A DNA stretch of 48,051 bases from Lacticaseibacillus sharpeae JCM 1186 = DSM 20505. Lineage in GTDB: Bacteria; Bacillota; Bacilli; Lactobacillales; Lactobacillaceae. Numbering within the stretch: position 1 is the first letter of the stretch; the number at the start of each line of letters is the position of its first letter. The stretch covers positions 1 to 48,051 of the forward strand of contig NZ_AYYO01000023.1 of assembly GCF_001436225.1 (NCBI RefSeq). Reading direction: 5' to 3'. A program made the position numbers and the translations under genes. The notes under the pieces are model-generated. The model saw nothing but the letters and a program-made list of their open reading frames with translations. It had not been told where the DNA came from and did no database searches. This document shows positions 17,164-25,198 of this stretch, piece after piece.

Positions 17164-17186
17164 GTCCGCAAACTGGAATTGCGGAC
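17164..17186. other. Perfect hairpin just upstream of a ribosome binding site
   Basis: The eight-base arms GTCCGCAA and TTGCGGAC are separated by seven bases and end about ten bases before the AGAGG of the next gene. The 16.97-17.16 kb stretch before it is very AT-rich and shows no other gene that can be supported. Confidence 0.4.
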
Positions 17187-17205
17187 ACGGAAGAAGAGGT
17201 TGCAC

Positions 17206-17625
17206 ATGGGTACGCGGAATCTGTTCAGTTATATCTTGCGGGGCATCTCGCTGGCGGCTGGGGTAGTCGCCGCGGGGGGCTTGATCCACAGTGGTTTCAT
17301 TACCGAAATTATTCTGGCCGCGATTATTCCTGGCAACCAGCACCCAGCGGTTTTCGCCATGCTCGTGGTGGCGATGGGCACGCTGCTACTCATGCTGGCG
17401 CAGATTGGCATGACCATCTGGTGCCCGTGCCAGCATACAGCACTCATGAGTACGACGCTGCTGATTGGCGGCTGGTTCATCTGCGCGGCGTTCGCGGGCG
17501 TCCAGTTGTTCACGCTGTCGATGTGGGCCGGCGTCAGCACGATTGCGTTCTTGCTCACGGTGGGGTTCAGGCGCCCCGACGCGGCTGCGGCGGACACAGA
17601 AGTGGTGCAAGACGAGCAACATTAA
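17206..17625 (+). CDS. Hypothetical four-helix membrane protein
   Basis: The 139-residue protein is not recognised. Four hydrophobic segments are visible, near residues 10-25, 45-62, 80-98 and 100-115, followed by an acidic tail (DAAAADTEVVQDEQH). A WCPC pair of cysteines lies at the end of the second segment. The start was set at 17206 by AAGAGG upstream; the longer reading frame to 17008 runs into AT-rich DNA without a ribosome binding site. It is a stand-alone gene ending in a bidirectional terminator. Confidence 0.6.
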   Translation: MGTRNLFSYILRGISLAAGVVAAGGLIHSGFITEIILAAIIPGNQHPAVFAMLVVAMGTLLLMLAQIGMTIWCPCQHTALMSTTLLIGGWFICAAFAGVQLFTLSMWAGVSTIAFLLTVGFRRPDAAAADTEVVQDEQH

Positions 17626-17637
17626 TATGCGCCAAGC

Positions 17638-17680
17638 TAAAAGACCGTTACCTGATTCATCATCGGGTAACGGTCTTTTG
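17638..17680. terminator. Bidirectional terminator
   Basis: The fourteen-base arms AAAAGACCGTTACC and GGTAACGGTCTTTT pair perfectly, between two converging small membrane-protein genes. Confidence 0.9.
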
Positions 17681-17682
17681 CG

Positions 17683-17883
17683 TTAAATATTGCCGGTCAG
17701 GGTGGCGATGCCTACGAGGATGACGATGATGCCAAAGCCGAAGCCGTACCACAGGCCGAATGCGGAGAAGGGGGAGGTGGACTTGCTGGCGGTTTGCTTG
17801 AACCGCTTGAACGTCCGCACCCCAACGTAAATTTGAATCAAACCCAAAATGATGGCGCCGATACCCACAAGATATTGTTCCAT
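17683..17883 (-). CDS. Small hypothetical two-helix membrane protein
   Basis: This 66-residue protein is not recognised. It consists of two hydrophobic helices (near residues 5-22 and 45-62) joined by a basic loop (RTFKRFKQTASKS). ATG 17883 is preceded by GGAGG at eight bases, which is better than the in-frame ATG codons further upstream. The 265 bp between it and the glpF-like gene hold no supported gene; an inverted ACATGT motif lies near 17930. Confidence 0.55.
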   Translation of the reverse strand: MEQYLVGIGAIILGLIQIYVGVRTFKRFKQTASKSTSPFSAFGLWYGFGFGIIVILVGIATLTGNI

Positions 17884-18148
17884 GATTGTTGCCTCCATTA
17901 ACCCCAACAAGTTAAACCCTACACATGTTTAACTATGCCCACATTGTACTGCTAAGCAAGCACTAACACAGGGACTTTAGTCTGATATTCAGCCGATTGT
18001 GACAAGTTTCTACGTGGTGAATCTGTCGCTGGTGCGGGCGCCGAATTAATCGCTAAATATTGCTTTGCGCCGCGTCGGTAAACGGTTACAATTAAGCTAT
18101 CGTTAACGCAATTATTGATTTGTAAAGCGGAGAAATGGAGATGACGAT

Positions 18149-18853
18149 GTGAGTGGTTTTCTTGGTGAATTCCTTGGCACGATGGTCTTGATTGTGTTCG
18201 GGGTTGGATGTGGTGCGGGGATTAGCCTGCGCAAGAGCCTGGCGCACGGGCAGAGCTGGTTGTTTGTGACCCTCGCCTGGGGCATGGCGGTGACGTTCGG
18301 GGTGTACGTGGCGGCCCACTTCGGCACGGACGGGCACCTGAACCCGGCGGTGACCCTAGCGTTCGCCGCGTTTGGCTACTTTCCGTGGCGCGAGGTGCCC
18401 GGGTACTTGCTCGGCCAGTTCCTCGGCGCGTTTGTCGGAGCAGCACTGGTGATCCTGCAGTACTACCCGCATTTTTGGCAAACCAAGACCGAGGCGGACG
18501 GCAACACCGTGGGCATTTTTGCCACCGGCCCAGCTATCAAGGCGCCGTTCTTCAACTTCCTGAGTGAAGTTATCGCCACCTTCATGTTCATCTTCACGCT
18601 GCTGAATCTCGGCGACTTCAGTACGGGTCTCAAGCCGTTCATCGTCGGGCTACTAATCATGGTTGTGGGTCAGACACTCGGGGGCACGACGGGGTTCGCG
18701 CTGAACCCTGCCCGGGACTTCGCGCCCCGGTTGGCATACGCGGTGCTGCCCGTGCCGAACCGCGGCCAGGTGCACTGGGAGTACGCGTGGGTACCCATTG
18801 CCGGACCGATCATCGGTGGCTTGCTCGCGGCGGGACTGGAGCGGATGTTGTAG
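18149..18853 (+). CDS. glpF: MIP-family glycerol/water channel (GlpF-type aquaporin)
   Basis: This channel passively conducts glycerol, water and in lactobacilli other small solutes across the membrane. The first NPA box reads HLNPAVTLAFA (about residues 64-74) and the second FALNPARDFAPR (about 188-199); the Asp after NPAR is the mark of glycerol-conducting GlpF types. Six membrane segments are visible in 234 residues. It begins with GTG at 18149, preceded by a GGAG; no in-frame ATG is available at the right place. It is monocistronic. The gene symbol reflects the family, as lactobacilli often hold several paralogues. Confidence 0.9.
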   Translation: MSGFLGEFLGTMVLIVFGVGCGAGISLRKSLAHGQSWLFVTLAWGMAVTFGVYVAAHFGTDGHLNPAVTLAFAAFGYFPWREVPGYLLGQFLGAFVGAALVILQYYPHFWQTKTEADGNTVGIFATGPAIKAPFFNFLSEVIATFMFIFTLLNLGDFSTGLKPFIVGLLIMVVGQTLGGTTGFALNPARDFAPRLAYAVLPVPNRGQVHWEYAWVPIAGPIIGGLLAAGLERML

Positions 18854-18869
18854 TTAACTTACGAATTGT

Positions 18870-18903
18870 GGAAGTGCGTAATAAACGTGCTTCTATTTTT
18901 TTC
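18870..18903 (+). terminator. Terminator of the glpF-like gene
   Basis: The arms GAAGTGCGT and ACGTGCTTC pair with two wobbles and are followed by a run of T. Confidence 0.7.
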
Positions 18904-18985
18904 GGGGGGGTGTATACTTAGCGCAATTTACGGTGGTTGAACATAAGGTGTCAGCCGACCGAGCGTACCGTTTAATCAAACTAAA

Positions 18986-19028
18986 CTAAAAAACGTCCGG
19001 GAATTTCAATCACGAAATTCCCGGATGT
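18986..19028 (-). terminator. Terminator of the BceAB-type operon
   Basis: The arms CCGGGAATTTC and GAAATTCCCGG pair perfectly, with a T run on the minus strand. It directly follows the permease gene. Confidence 0.85.
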
Positions 19029-19033
19029 TTGCT

Positions 19034-21040
19034 TTATTTCACAATGCGGTAGTAAACCCGCGCGGTGGTCTTGTACATCAGCACGTATACGACGGCGAAG
19101 ATACCAAGGGTGATGCCGATGGTGGCGAGGAACTGCCACCAGTCATAGATACCAAACAGCGTGAGGACGCGCTGGATGAACGGCGCGGCGACCAGGGTGT
19201 GGAGGCCGGCGACAATCAGGGGGATGTAGAACAGGGTGAGCAGCTGGCTATTGATGGTGCGGCGCACTTCGCGCTCGCTTAGCCCAACTTGCTGGAGAAT
19301 CTTGTAGCGCTTGGCATCCGCGAGTCCTTCCGCGACCTGCTTGTAGTAGAGAATCAGCGCGGTGGCGAGGATGAACATGATGCCGATGAGGATGCCCATG
19401 AACAGGAAGGCACTCATCCACTGCAGGATTTCTTTGCGGTTAACCGCGGCACTCTGGACGCTATCACCGGGGATGTCCTTGGCGAGTGCGCGCTGGTTAG
19501 CTTGGCTGCCAGACAGCGTCAGGTAGACGGTGGTCTGCATCTGCGCGAACATTGCATCAATGTCTGCTTGCTTCATCTTTGGTGCGAGCTGCTTGATTAC
19601 CGCACTGATTGCGGACTCATTCTGCAATACCAGAAGCGCAGTGCCGGTAGCGGCAATGTTGGTGGCAAACGGCATGGCAGCCTTACCCAGCACCCGCATA
19701 GTACTGGTACCGACGATGATGCGGCTGCGCGTCTGGTCCTTCGTTGAGCCGTATAATACATCGCTTGCCCCTAACTTGACGTGGGTACCCATCATCTGGT
19801 TATAGTGGGCGGCAGTCATGAAGCTCAGCGTCTGCATGTCCGCTTTGGGTCCGAACATGCCGTTGTAGTCCTTGTTCGTCGCTAGTTGCAGACGCTTGCC
19901 CGTGAACTTCATCGGCGTAGCGCCGCTAACAGTGGCGACGGTGCGCTTTTTGATGGTGACGTGGTGCTTGCGGGCGGCCGCGGCTACCTGCGCCTTTTCC
20001 TTAGCCGGGGTCAACGTGCCCTTCTTGCCTTGCGTCCCGGTGTCCAGGGTGGTGAAACGCAGGTACTGGAGGTCGGCGGGGTTAGAAGTGTTCACGATTT
20101 GCGGCACGCCGCGGTACAACGTGATGGTGGTGGCAATGGTGACGAGCGTCATGGTGGCGAGGATGGCGATGGAGGCCAGTCCGGCCCCGTTTTGCCGCAT
20201 CCGGTGAATCATGTTGGCGACGTTAATGAAGTGGGCAGGCTGGTAGTAGTACTTCTTGTTCTTGCGCAGGCGCTTGAAGATGAACACGGAACCGGCGATG
20301 AACAGGAAGTACGTGCCGATGATGACGAGAACGACGGCGATGAAGAACCACTGCAGTGCGCCGAGCGGGTTGGTGATCCCGATAGCAGCAGCGTACCCGG
20401 CGCCCAGAGTCAGCACGCCGAGAATGAGCATCAGCCAGCGCGTCTTAGGTTCACGTTCACCGGCGCTCACCGCCTGCAGCATTTCCAGTGGTCGGTGCCG
20501 CCTTAGCCAGTTAGCGTCCAGTAGCATGAGCCAGAGGAAAATCAGGGCCATGATCCCGGCCACTTCGGCAATCGGAACGGGATTGACGCCAAAAGCGACG
20601 TTGGCCGGCACCCCGAGCATCTTGCCCAGCGCCAGGTAGCTGAGGCGTGAGAACGCGGCACCGAAAACCGAGCCGCAAATCAGGGTAATGATGAGGCAGA
20701 TCAGCAGTTCAGCGGCAGTCATCAGGCGTAATTCGCGCTTGCCGAAACCGATGACGCTGTACAAAGCGAGCTGCTTGGTCCGTTGTTTGAGCAGGAAACT
20801 GTTGGCGTACCAGGCGAGGATGACGGCGAACACCATCATCACGTAGGCACCATACTTGAACATTTCGCTGGCGACGGCCTGAATGCCTTCGCTGTTGTTG
20901 GCGAAGATTGCGCCTGCGTCGGCGTGCACTGAGAGCATGACCACGTTCATCACGGTCAGCAGGGTGGTTGCGAGGAGAAACGGCACGAATATCCGCTTGT
21001 GCGCCCGGATATTCGTGGCGGCAAGACGAAAGTAGAACAT
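19034..21040 (-). CDS. BceB-type ABC transporter permease (peptide antibiotic detoxification)
   Basis: This is a 668-residue FtsX-like permease. One helix near residue 20 and groups of helices near 60-165 and 195-310 are followed by a large extracellular domain of about 200 residues (near 320-520) and three C-terminal helices. A long extracellular loop of this kind is characteristic of BceB/VraG-type transporters that free lipid II cycle intermediates from bacitracin-like peptides and signal to a partner histidine kinase. It follows the ATPase gene with no gap. No kinase gene adjoins it; a BceRS-like pair lies about 7 kb away. Confidence 0.88.
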   Translation of the reverse strand: MFYFRLAATNIRAHKRIFVPFLLATTLLTVMNVVMLSVHADAGAIFANNSEGIQAVASEMFKYGAYVMMVFAVILAWYANSFLLKQRTKQLALYSVIGFGKRELRLMTAAELLICLIITLICGSVFGAAFSRLSYLALGKMLGVPANVAFGVNPVPIAEVAGIMALIFLWLMLLDANWLRRHRPLEMLQAVSAGEREPKTRWLMLILGVLTLGAGYAAAIGITNPLGALQWFFIAVVLVIIGTYFLFIAGSVFIFKRLRKNKKYYYQPAHFINVANMIHRMRQNGAGLASIAILATMTLVTIATTITLYRGVPQIVNTSNPADLQYLRFTTLDTGTQGKKGTLTPAKEKAQVAAAARKHHVTIKKRTVATVSGATPMKFTGKRLQLATNKDYNGMFGPKADMQTLSFMTAAHYNQMMGTHVKLGASDVLYGSTKDQTRSRIIVGTSTMRVLGKAAMPFATNIAATGTALLVLQNESAISAVIKQLAPKMKQADIDAMFAQMQTTVYLTLSGSQANQRALAKDIPGDSVQSAAVNRKEILQWMSAFLFMGILIGIMFILATALILYYKQVAEGLADAKRYKILQQVGLSEREVRRTINSQLLTLFYIPLIVAGLHTLVAAPFIQRVLTLFGIYDWWQFLATIGITLGIFAVVYVLMYKTTARVYYRIVK

Positions 21041-21826
21041 TTAGGCGTCCCCCTTCGTTGCGGATGGAACCTGTTTTGCGAGCATCGCCGTCATCGTGTC
21101 GCTAATCTTCACCAGCATTTCGTCCTGGGTCAAATCGCCCCGGTACAGCTGGTGGAAAATGCGGCCGTCGCGAATGAACAGCACACGCCCGGCGTGGCTG
21201 GCGGCAACGGCAGAGTGGGTCACCATCAGAATGGTTTGGCCATCACCATTGAGCTGAGCAAACAGCTGCAGCAGTTCGTCGGCGGTGCGCGAGTCCAGGG
21301 CCCCGGTTGGCTCGTCCGCCAGCAGCAATTCGGGGTTGGTAATCAGGGCGCGGGCGGCGGCAACTCGCTGTTGCTGCCCGCCGGAGAGTTCGTACGGGAA
21401 CTTGGCGAGCTTGTCACCCAGCCCCAGTTTGGGCGCCAGATCCTTGACGCGCTTTTCCATTTCGGGTACCGGCGTTTTGCTCAGCACCAACGGGAGTACG
21501 ATGTTGTCCTGCACTTTGAAGGTGTCGAGGAGGTTGAAGTCCTGGAAGACGAATCCGAGGTGCTCCCGGCGGAACTTAGCTGATTTGCCTTCCGGAATGG
21601 TGCTCAGTTCGGTGCCGTTCAGGTTAATGCTGCCACTGGTGGGCTTGTCGAGGGCGGCAATCAGGTTGAGCAGCGTGCTCTTCCCCGAGCCGGATTCCCC
21701 CATGATGGCAACGTACTCGCCGGTTTCTACCGACAGCGAGACGTCCGTCAGCGCCTGAACCGCGTTGGCGTTGAAACGCGTGTGGTAGGTCTTAGCAACA
21801 TTAGTTAATTCGAGAATTGTGGACAT
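21041..21826 (-). CDS. BceA-type ABC transporter ATP-binding protein
   Basis: This 261-residue ATPase belongs to the MacB/BceA family. Walker [13 protein letters not shown] (near 43-54), signature [15 protein letters not shown] (near 146-160) and Walker [13 protein letters not shown] (near 168-179) are intact. Its sequence is typical of peptide-antibiotic resistance ATPases that pair with large FtsX permeases. AGGAGG lies at normal spacing before the start. The promoter region carries a BceR-type operator, so induction by a two-component system sensing transport flux is expected. Confidence 0.9.
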   Translation of the reverse strand: MSTILELTNVAKTYHTRFNANAVQALTDVSLSVETGEYVAIMGESGSGKSTLLNLIAALDKPTSGSINLNGTELSTIPEGKSAKFRREHLGFVFQDFNLLDTFKVQDNIVLPLVLSKTPVPEMEKRVKDLAPKLGLGDKLAKFPYELSGGQQQRVAAARALITNPELLLADEPTGALDSRTADELLQLFAQLNGDGQTILMVTHSAVAASHAGRVLFIRDGRIFHQLYRGDLTQDEMLVKISDTMTAMLAKQVPSATKGDA

Positions 21827-21882
21827 GATTGACTCCTCCTGGGTTCGCAGCGCAGCGATGCACGTTGCGAACTTACTTGTTG

Positions 21883-21893
21883 GTTATAGCATA
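21883..21893 (-). promoter_or_regulatory. Likely -10 region of the bceA-type operon
   Basis: On the minus strand the sequence TATGCTATAAC offers two overlapping -10 boxes. No good -35 is found upstream, as expected of a promoter that depends on an activator. Confidence 0.4.
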
Positions 21894-21936
21894 TCCCAGG
21901 CGGAGGAGTGCGGGTACTTACGATTTGCGGGGAAAG

Positions 21937-21952
21937 CTTACAATGTTGTAAG
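21937..21952. promoter_or_regulatory. BceR-type operator upstream of the BceAB-type operon
   Basis: The 16-mer CTTACAATGTTGTAAG is an inverted repeat containing TTACA-N4-TGTAA, the published motif for BceR-like response regulators (TNACA-N4-TGTAA). Its centre is about 55 bp upstream of the -10, a position suitable for activation. Confidence 0.75.
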
Positions 21953-22031
21953 GTGGACGGGTAATGTGCAAATTGTTATTAAATTTTTCGTATTGCTGAA
22001 ATTGGTGGTTTCGGTTAGTCAGTGCTGAGCC

Positions 22032-22132
22032 TTGCATTATTGTGCGACCGTGTGTAGAATATAGGTATCGAAATCGATCATGGAGATCACTGAAGAAGCT
22101 ACCCCGACTGCCAACTATGGGTGGCTTTTTTT
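22032..22132 (+). ncRNA. Candidate small RNA unit: promoter, about 65-nt transcript, terminator
   Basis: A promoter TTGCAT (22032-22037), 17-bp spacer, TAGAAT (22055-22060) is followed about 40 bases later by a hairpin (arms AGCTACCC and GGGTGGCT, 22097-22126) and seven T. The transcript would be about 65 bases. An ATG at 22080 opens a 29-codon frame that runs through the terminator and has no ribosome binding site, so an RNA is likelier than a peptide. The rest of the 360-bp interval holds the bceA promoter region. Confidence 0.4.
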
Positions 22133-22186
22133 GTTATTAAATTGCTATTTCAGAATTATGCCAACCTGATTACAAGGTGCAATTGT

Positions 22187-22462
22187 TTATTCGAGCAGCT
22201 GGTTAACCCGCACACGGACTTGCGCGTACAGGTAGTCGGGCAGTTGGCCAATCTTGCGCACGTGCCGTTTGCGGTAGTCGAATGTGAACAACTGCAGTGG
22301 GTTCACGAAGCCATCAACTTCAGGTAGGTTTAGCGGAATAAGTAGGCCGGAGTCTTTAAGGCGATTGTGGGTGGCGTGCGTTATCGGCGCTACCAGAACC
22401 AAGCCGGTAAGCTGGCTGTATGTCCCACGGCTAATGACTACTGCAACAGAAGCAACAGATTT
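22187..22462 (-). pseudogene. mazF/pemK endoribonuclease toxin remnant, N terminus lost
   Basis: The frame reads ASVAVVISRGTYSQLTGLVL, then VAPITHATHNR, VDGFVNPLQLFTFDYRKR and a final QVRVRVNQLLE, matching the core and C-terminal part of MazF/PemK toxins. An in-frame TAA at 22463-22465 stops it where the conserved N terminus (a G-[DE]-[IV]-[WY] strand and the RP motif) should be, and no ATG or GTG with a ribosome binding site exists downstream of it. No antitoxin gene is adjacent. A very late TTG (22402) would miss half the fold. It is best read as a decayed toxin gene. Confidence 0.7.
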
Positions 22463-22524
22463 TTAGCGACCCAGCGCTGAATTCAGAGTGGTATGATGAG
22501 CTCATCAATAGCGGAGGTGGCGTC

Positions 22525-23013
22525 ATGCCCGCACAAATCATTCTTATTCGCGGAAATTCTGGTAGCGGCAAAACAACGCTCGCACAGGCGGTTAGGGCGC
22601 AGCTTTCGGACAGTTGCCTCATTTCACAGGACGTGTTTCGCAAGCAAATTTTGACTGAGCCCGATCATACCGGCAATAAGAGTATCGATCTCATGCGGAC
22701 GAACATCGCGTGGGCGCAGGCAAATGTGCACTACCTGATTATTGAAGGTATTTTGAAGCAGTCGGTGTACGGCGGCATGTTGACTGCACTGCACGAGGAA
22801 GCGAGCACGCGGATGCACACGTACTACTTCGACCTGCCGTTTGCCGTGGCCTTGGCGCGTAACCAGACCAAGGCGGCGCCGTTTCCGGAAGCGTGGTTGC
22901 GCCGGTGGTGGCTGGAAGCCGACGAACTCGGTTTTGAGGACGCAATTTTCACGCCGGATGTAGACTTTGCCCACCAACAAGCGCAAATTATAGCGGATTT
23001 GACGCAGAAATGA
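22525..23013 (+). CDS. P-loop kinase-like protein (AAA_33/zeta-like fold)
   Basis: This 162-residue protein has a Walker A loop RGNSGSGKTTLAQ (near 9-21), then DVFRKQIL, and a phosphotransferase-like pattern resembling small kinases, zeta toxins and chloramphenicol phosphotransferases (YLIIEGIL near 75-82, with a possible catalytic Glu). GGAGG lies seven bases before ATG. The substrate is unknown. It follows the mazF remnant on the opposite strand and is probably independent of it; the Crp/Fnr gene follows 49 bp later and may be co-transcribed. Confidence 0.75.
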   Translation: MPAQIILIRGNSGSGKTTLAQAVRAQLSDSCLISQDVFRKQILTEPDHTGNKSIDLMRTNIAWAQANVHYLIIEGILKQSVYGGMLTALHEEASTRMHTYYFDLPFAVALARNQTKAAPFPEAWLRRWWLEADELGFEDAIFTPDVDFAHQQAQIIADLTQK

Positions 23014-23062
23014 TTGCGCAAGGCGAGATTGGGCTGCAGGACGGTAAATTGAGGTGATTAGA

Positions 23063-23626
23063 ATGCCACAGGAACAGAATTTAGGGCGGCGTTTACGGCA
23101 AATTTGTGCAGCAACGCCCGCAATCAACGCGCAGATTCGCCATTTTGCCGCCGGGACGGTACTGCTGCAAGCCGGTGACGTGGCGACCGCGCTGTATCTC
23201 GTTAACCGCGGGTGCTTGCGGATGATCTATAACGACGGGGAACATGACATCACGCTGAAGTTCTTCACCGAAGACCAGGCCGTCAGTTCATTCGCAAGTT
23301 TCTACAATCAGGTGCCGAGTGCATTCAGTCTGGTGTGTGTGGAGGACGTCGAACTACTCGAACTGCGCCGCACCCAGGTCATGCAGATGATTGAGCAGCG
23401 CCCGGAAGTCTTGCGCCTCGCCATGGACGCGCTCAGTAAGCGGCTGGGTGAGTACACCCTGCTGCTGGCACGGGCGAAGACGACGCCGGAAGAACGGTAC
23501 CAGCAGCTGGTGCTGACTAGCCCCGCCATCGAGCAACGACTGACGCAGAGCATGCTGGCGAGTTACCTCGGCATATCGCCGGTGTCGCTGAGCCGGATGC
23601 GCAAACGTCTCGGAATAATCAAATAA
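23063..23626 (+). CDS. Crp/Fnr-family transcriptional regulator
   Basis: The 187-residue protein has an N-terminal cyclic-nucleotide-binding-type beta-roll (HFAAGTVLLQAGDVATALYLVNRGCLRMIYN, residues about 28-60) and a dimerisation helix. Its C-terminal helix-turn-helix reads LTQSMLASYLGISPVSLSRMRKRLG. No cluster of N-terminal cysteines for an Fe-S cluster is present; a single Cys (GCLRM) and another in SLVCVED are seen, so redox sensing through cysteine is possible but unproven. GAGGTGAT precedes ATG 23063. The oxidoreductase gene 87 bp downstream on the same strand is the likely target. Confidence 0.82.
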   Translation: MPQEQNLGRRLRQICAATPAINAQIRHFAAGTVLLQAGDVATALYLVNRGCLRMIYNDGEHDITLKFFTEDQAVSSFASFYNQVPSAFSLVCVEDVELLELRRTQVMQMIEQRPEVLRLAMDALSKRLGEYTLLLARAKTTPEERYQQLVLTSPAIEQRLTQSMLASYLGISPVSLSRMRKRLGIIK

Positions 23627-23713
23627 ATTATGGCCCGTTAACTTAGGTTAATGCGCGGGCCCACGCGCGGCGGTAACCTTGGTTCATCAAATAGATGAAG
23701 CGAGGTTTTTATT

Positions 23714-24304
23714 ATGACCAAAAACACAGCGATTGTTTACTACCACCCATACGCAGGCAGCTTCTGCCACGGGATTCTTGAAGCCGTGACCAGTGGGGTG
23801 CAGCAGGCTGGAGGCACCGTCGATCTGATTGATCTGGGCGCGGATGGGTTTAACCCGGTGATGTCCGGCGCCGATTTGCTGGCATTTCGCAAGCACGCCA
23901 TGGTTGACCCCCAGGCACAGGCGTACGTTGCGCGGCTGCAAAAGGCGGATGAATTGGTGCTGATTTTCCCAATTTGGTGGGAACTCATGCCCGCGATGGT
24001 GAAGGGGTTCATCGACAAAGTGATTTTCCCGGGCAGCACCTACGAGTACACGCACGGCGGTAAGGGGATGCGCACGTTGCTCACGAATGTGCAGCGGGTG
24101 CAGGTCTACACGACGATGAACACGCCGGGCTGGTTGTACCGCACCCTCTACGGGAATGCGATTCAGCGCAGCCTAATTCGCGGCACGTTGCGCAAGTCGG
24201 GGCTGCGGAACGTGCACCTGAAGGCCTTCTACGTGGTTAAGGGCACCAAGCGTGCGCAGTTGGCCCGCCAGCTGGCGCAAATCACGCGTAGTTTTCAGCA
24301 GTAA
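23714..24304 (+). CDS. NAD(P)H:quinone oxidoreductase, flavodoxin-like fold
   Basis: This is a 196-residue FMN/FAD enzyme of the MdaB/KefF/NQO1 type. The Rossmann-like start VYYHPYAGSFCHGILEAV and the motif ELVLIFPIWWELMPAMVKGFIDKVIFPG are typical of the Flavodoxin_2 family, which reduces quinones or other electrophiles by two-electron transfer. GAGG precedes the start. The interval between it and the Crp/Fnr gene carries GGTTA and TAACC arms (about 23646 and 23676) around a GC-rich core, a possible regulator site. Linked control by the Crp/Fnr protein is inferred from adjacency. Confidence 0.85.
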   Translation: MTKNTAIVYYHPYAGSFCHGILEAVTSGVQQAGGTVDLIDLGADGFNPVMSGADLLAFRKHAMVDPQAQAYVARLQKADELVLIFPIWWELMPAMVKGFIDKVIFPGSTYEYTHGGKGMRTLLTNVQRVQVYTTMNTPGWLYRTLYGNAIQRSLIRGTLRKSGLRNVHLKAFYVVKGTKRAQLARQLAQITRSFQQ

Positions 24305-24335
24305 TCACGTTGAATTAACAGACAATTATAATGAT

Positions 24336-24386
24336 GCACGCACGTCCTGACCGGTAGTTTGCTGGTCAAGACGCGCGTGTTTTTTA
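24336..24386 (+). terminator. Terminator of the oxidoreductase gene
   Basis: A long, imperfect hairpin with TGACC/GGTCA inner arms and CACGCACG/CGCGCGTG outer arms is followed by six T. Confidence 0.75.
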
Positions 24387-24456
24387 CGTTGGCAGCCAAA
24401 TGTTTACTAAATGTTAAGCGCGTACCGTTAAATGATGCAGTGCTGCTTAAGAATCA

Positions 24457-24465
24457 ATGCTATAA
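24457..24465 (+). promoter_or_regulatory. Extended -10 promoter of the ABC exporter operon
   Basis: TGCTATAAT is a perfect extended -10. No good -35 is seen. The GGAGG of the first gene follows about 15 bases later, giving a short leader. Confidence 0.55.
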
Positions 24466-24493
24466 TTAGAAAAACATTTTGGAGGTGGCCGTT

Positions 24494-25198
24494 ATGTTGG
24501 AGGTTTCTCATCTGAATTTTGCGTACCACAAACAGCCAATTTTGCACGATCTGACCTTCACGGTGGCCACGGACGAGATTGTCGGGCTCGTGGCGCCGAA
24601 CGGCACGGGGAAGAGCACATTGCTCAAGAACCTGGTGGGCCTGTTGACGCCGGCCAGCGGGACAATCAGCTTGAACGGACACGATTCCCGGCAGGACCGC
24701 ACCGCGTTCCTGCAGAATTTGTTCTTTCTGGAAGATAACCGCAATTTGTATGAACACCTGACCGCACGCGAGCAGATTATCTACGTGCAGCAGATGTGGC
24801 GTAGCGGGGTGGACGTGGACCACATCATCGACCTACTGAATATGGGTGGCTACAAGAACAAACGCATTAGCAAGATGTCGCTGGGGATGCGGCAACACGT
24901 GCTGCTGGCGACGTATCTGGCGGCGAATACGCCGCTCATGCTGTTTGACGAACCGCTGAACGGGCTGGATCCGACGAGCATGCAGCTGTTCACGCAGATT
25001 TTCACCCAGCTGCGGGCGCAAGGACACGGCATTATCATGTCCTCGCACTCGGTGGAAAACGTCACGGCGATGACCGACCGCACCTTCTTCCTCAAGCAGG
25101 GGCAACTGACGGTGTGCAACACGGGTGACATCGACCTGCTGGCGAAGTACAACGAGATGTTCGAGGTGAAGGCACTTGGGCCCGAATTTAAGCTTTGA
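24494..25198 (+). CDS. ABC transporter ATP-binding protein
   Basis: The 234-residue ATPase has Walker A APNGTGKSTLLKN (near residues 36-48), a degenerate signature SLGMRQHVLLA in place of LSGGQ, and Walker B LMLFDEPLNGLD. The SLGMRQ type is common in DrrA/EcsA-like exporters and bacteriocin-immunity ATPases. GGAGG lies eight bases before ATG 24494. Two large membrane proteins follow, the first overlapping by 23 bp, so it forms a three-gene exporter. The substrate cannot be read. Confidence 0.88.
   Translation: MLEVSHLNFAYHKQPILHDLTFTVATDEIVGLVAPNGTGKSTLLKNLVGLLTPASGTISLNGHDSRQDRTAFLQNLFFLEDNRNLYEHLTAREQIIYVQQMWRSGVDVDHIIDLLNMGGYKNKRISKMSLGMRQHVLLATYLAANTPLMLFDEPLNGLDPTSMQLFTQIFTQLRAQGHGIIMSSHSVENVTAMTDRTFFLKQGQLTVCNTGDIDLLAKYNEMFEVKALGPEFKL

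Noticed and set aside
22080-22169. Short frame beginning MEITEEATPTANYGW
   Set aside because: It runs through a terminator hairpin and T run and has no ribosome binding site.
22187-22402. A 71-codon minus-strand frame starting with TTG, taken as an intact gene
   Set aside because: The homology to MazF continues upstream of the TTG to an in-frame stop, and the TTG has no ribosome binding site, so it is part of a pseudogene.
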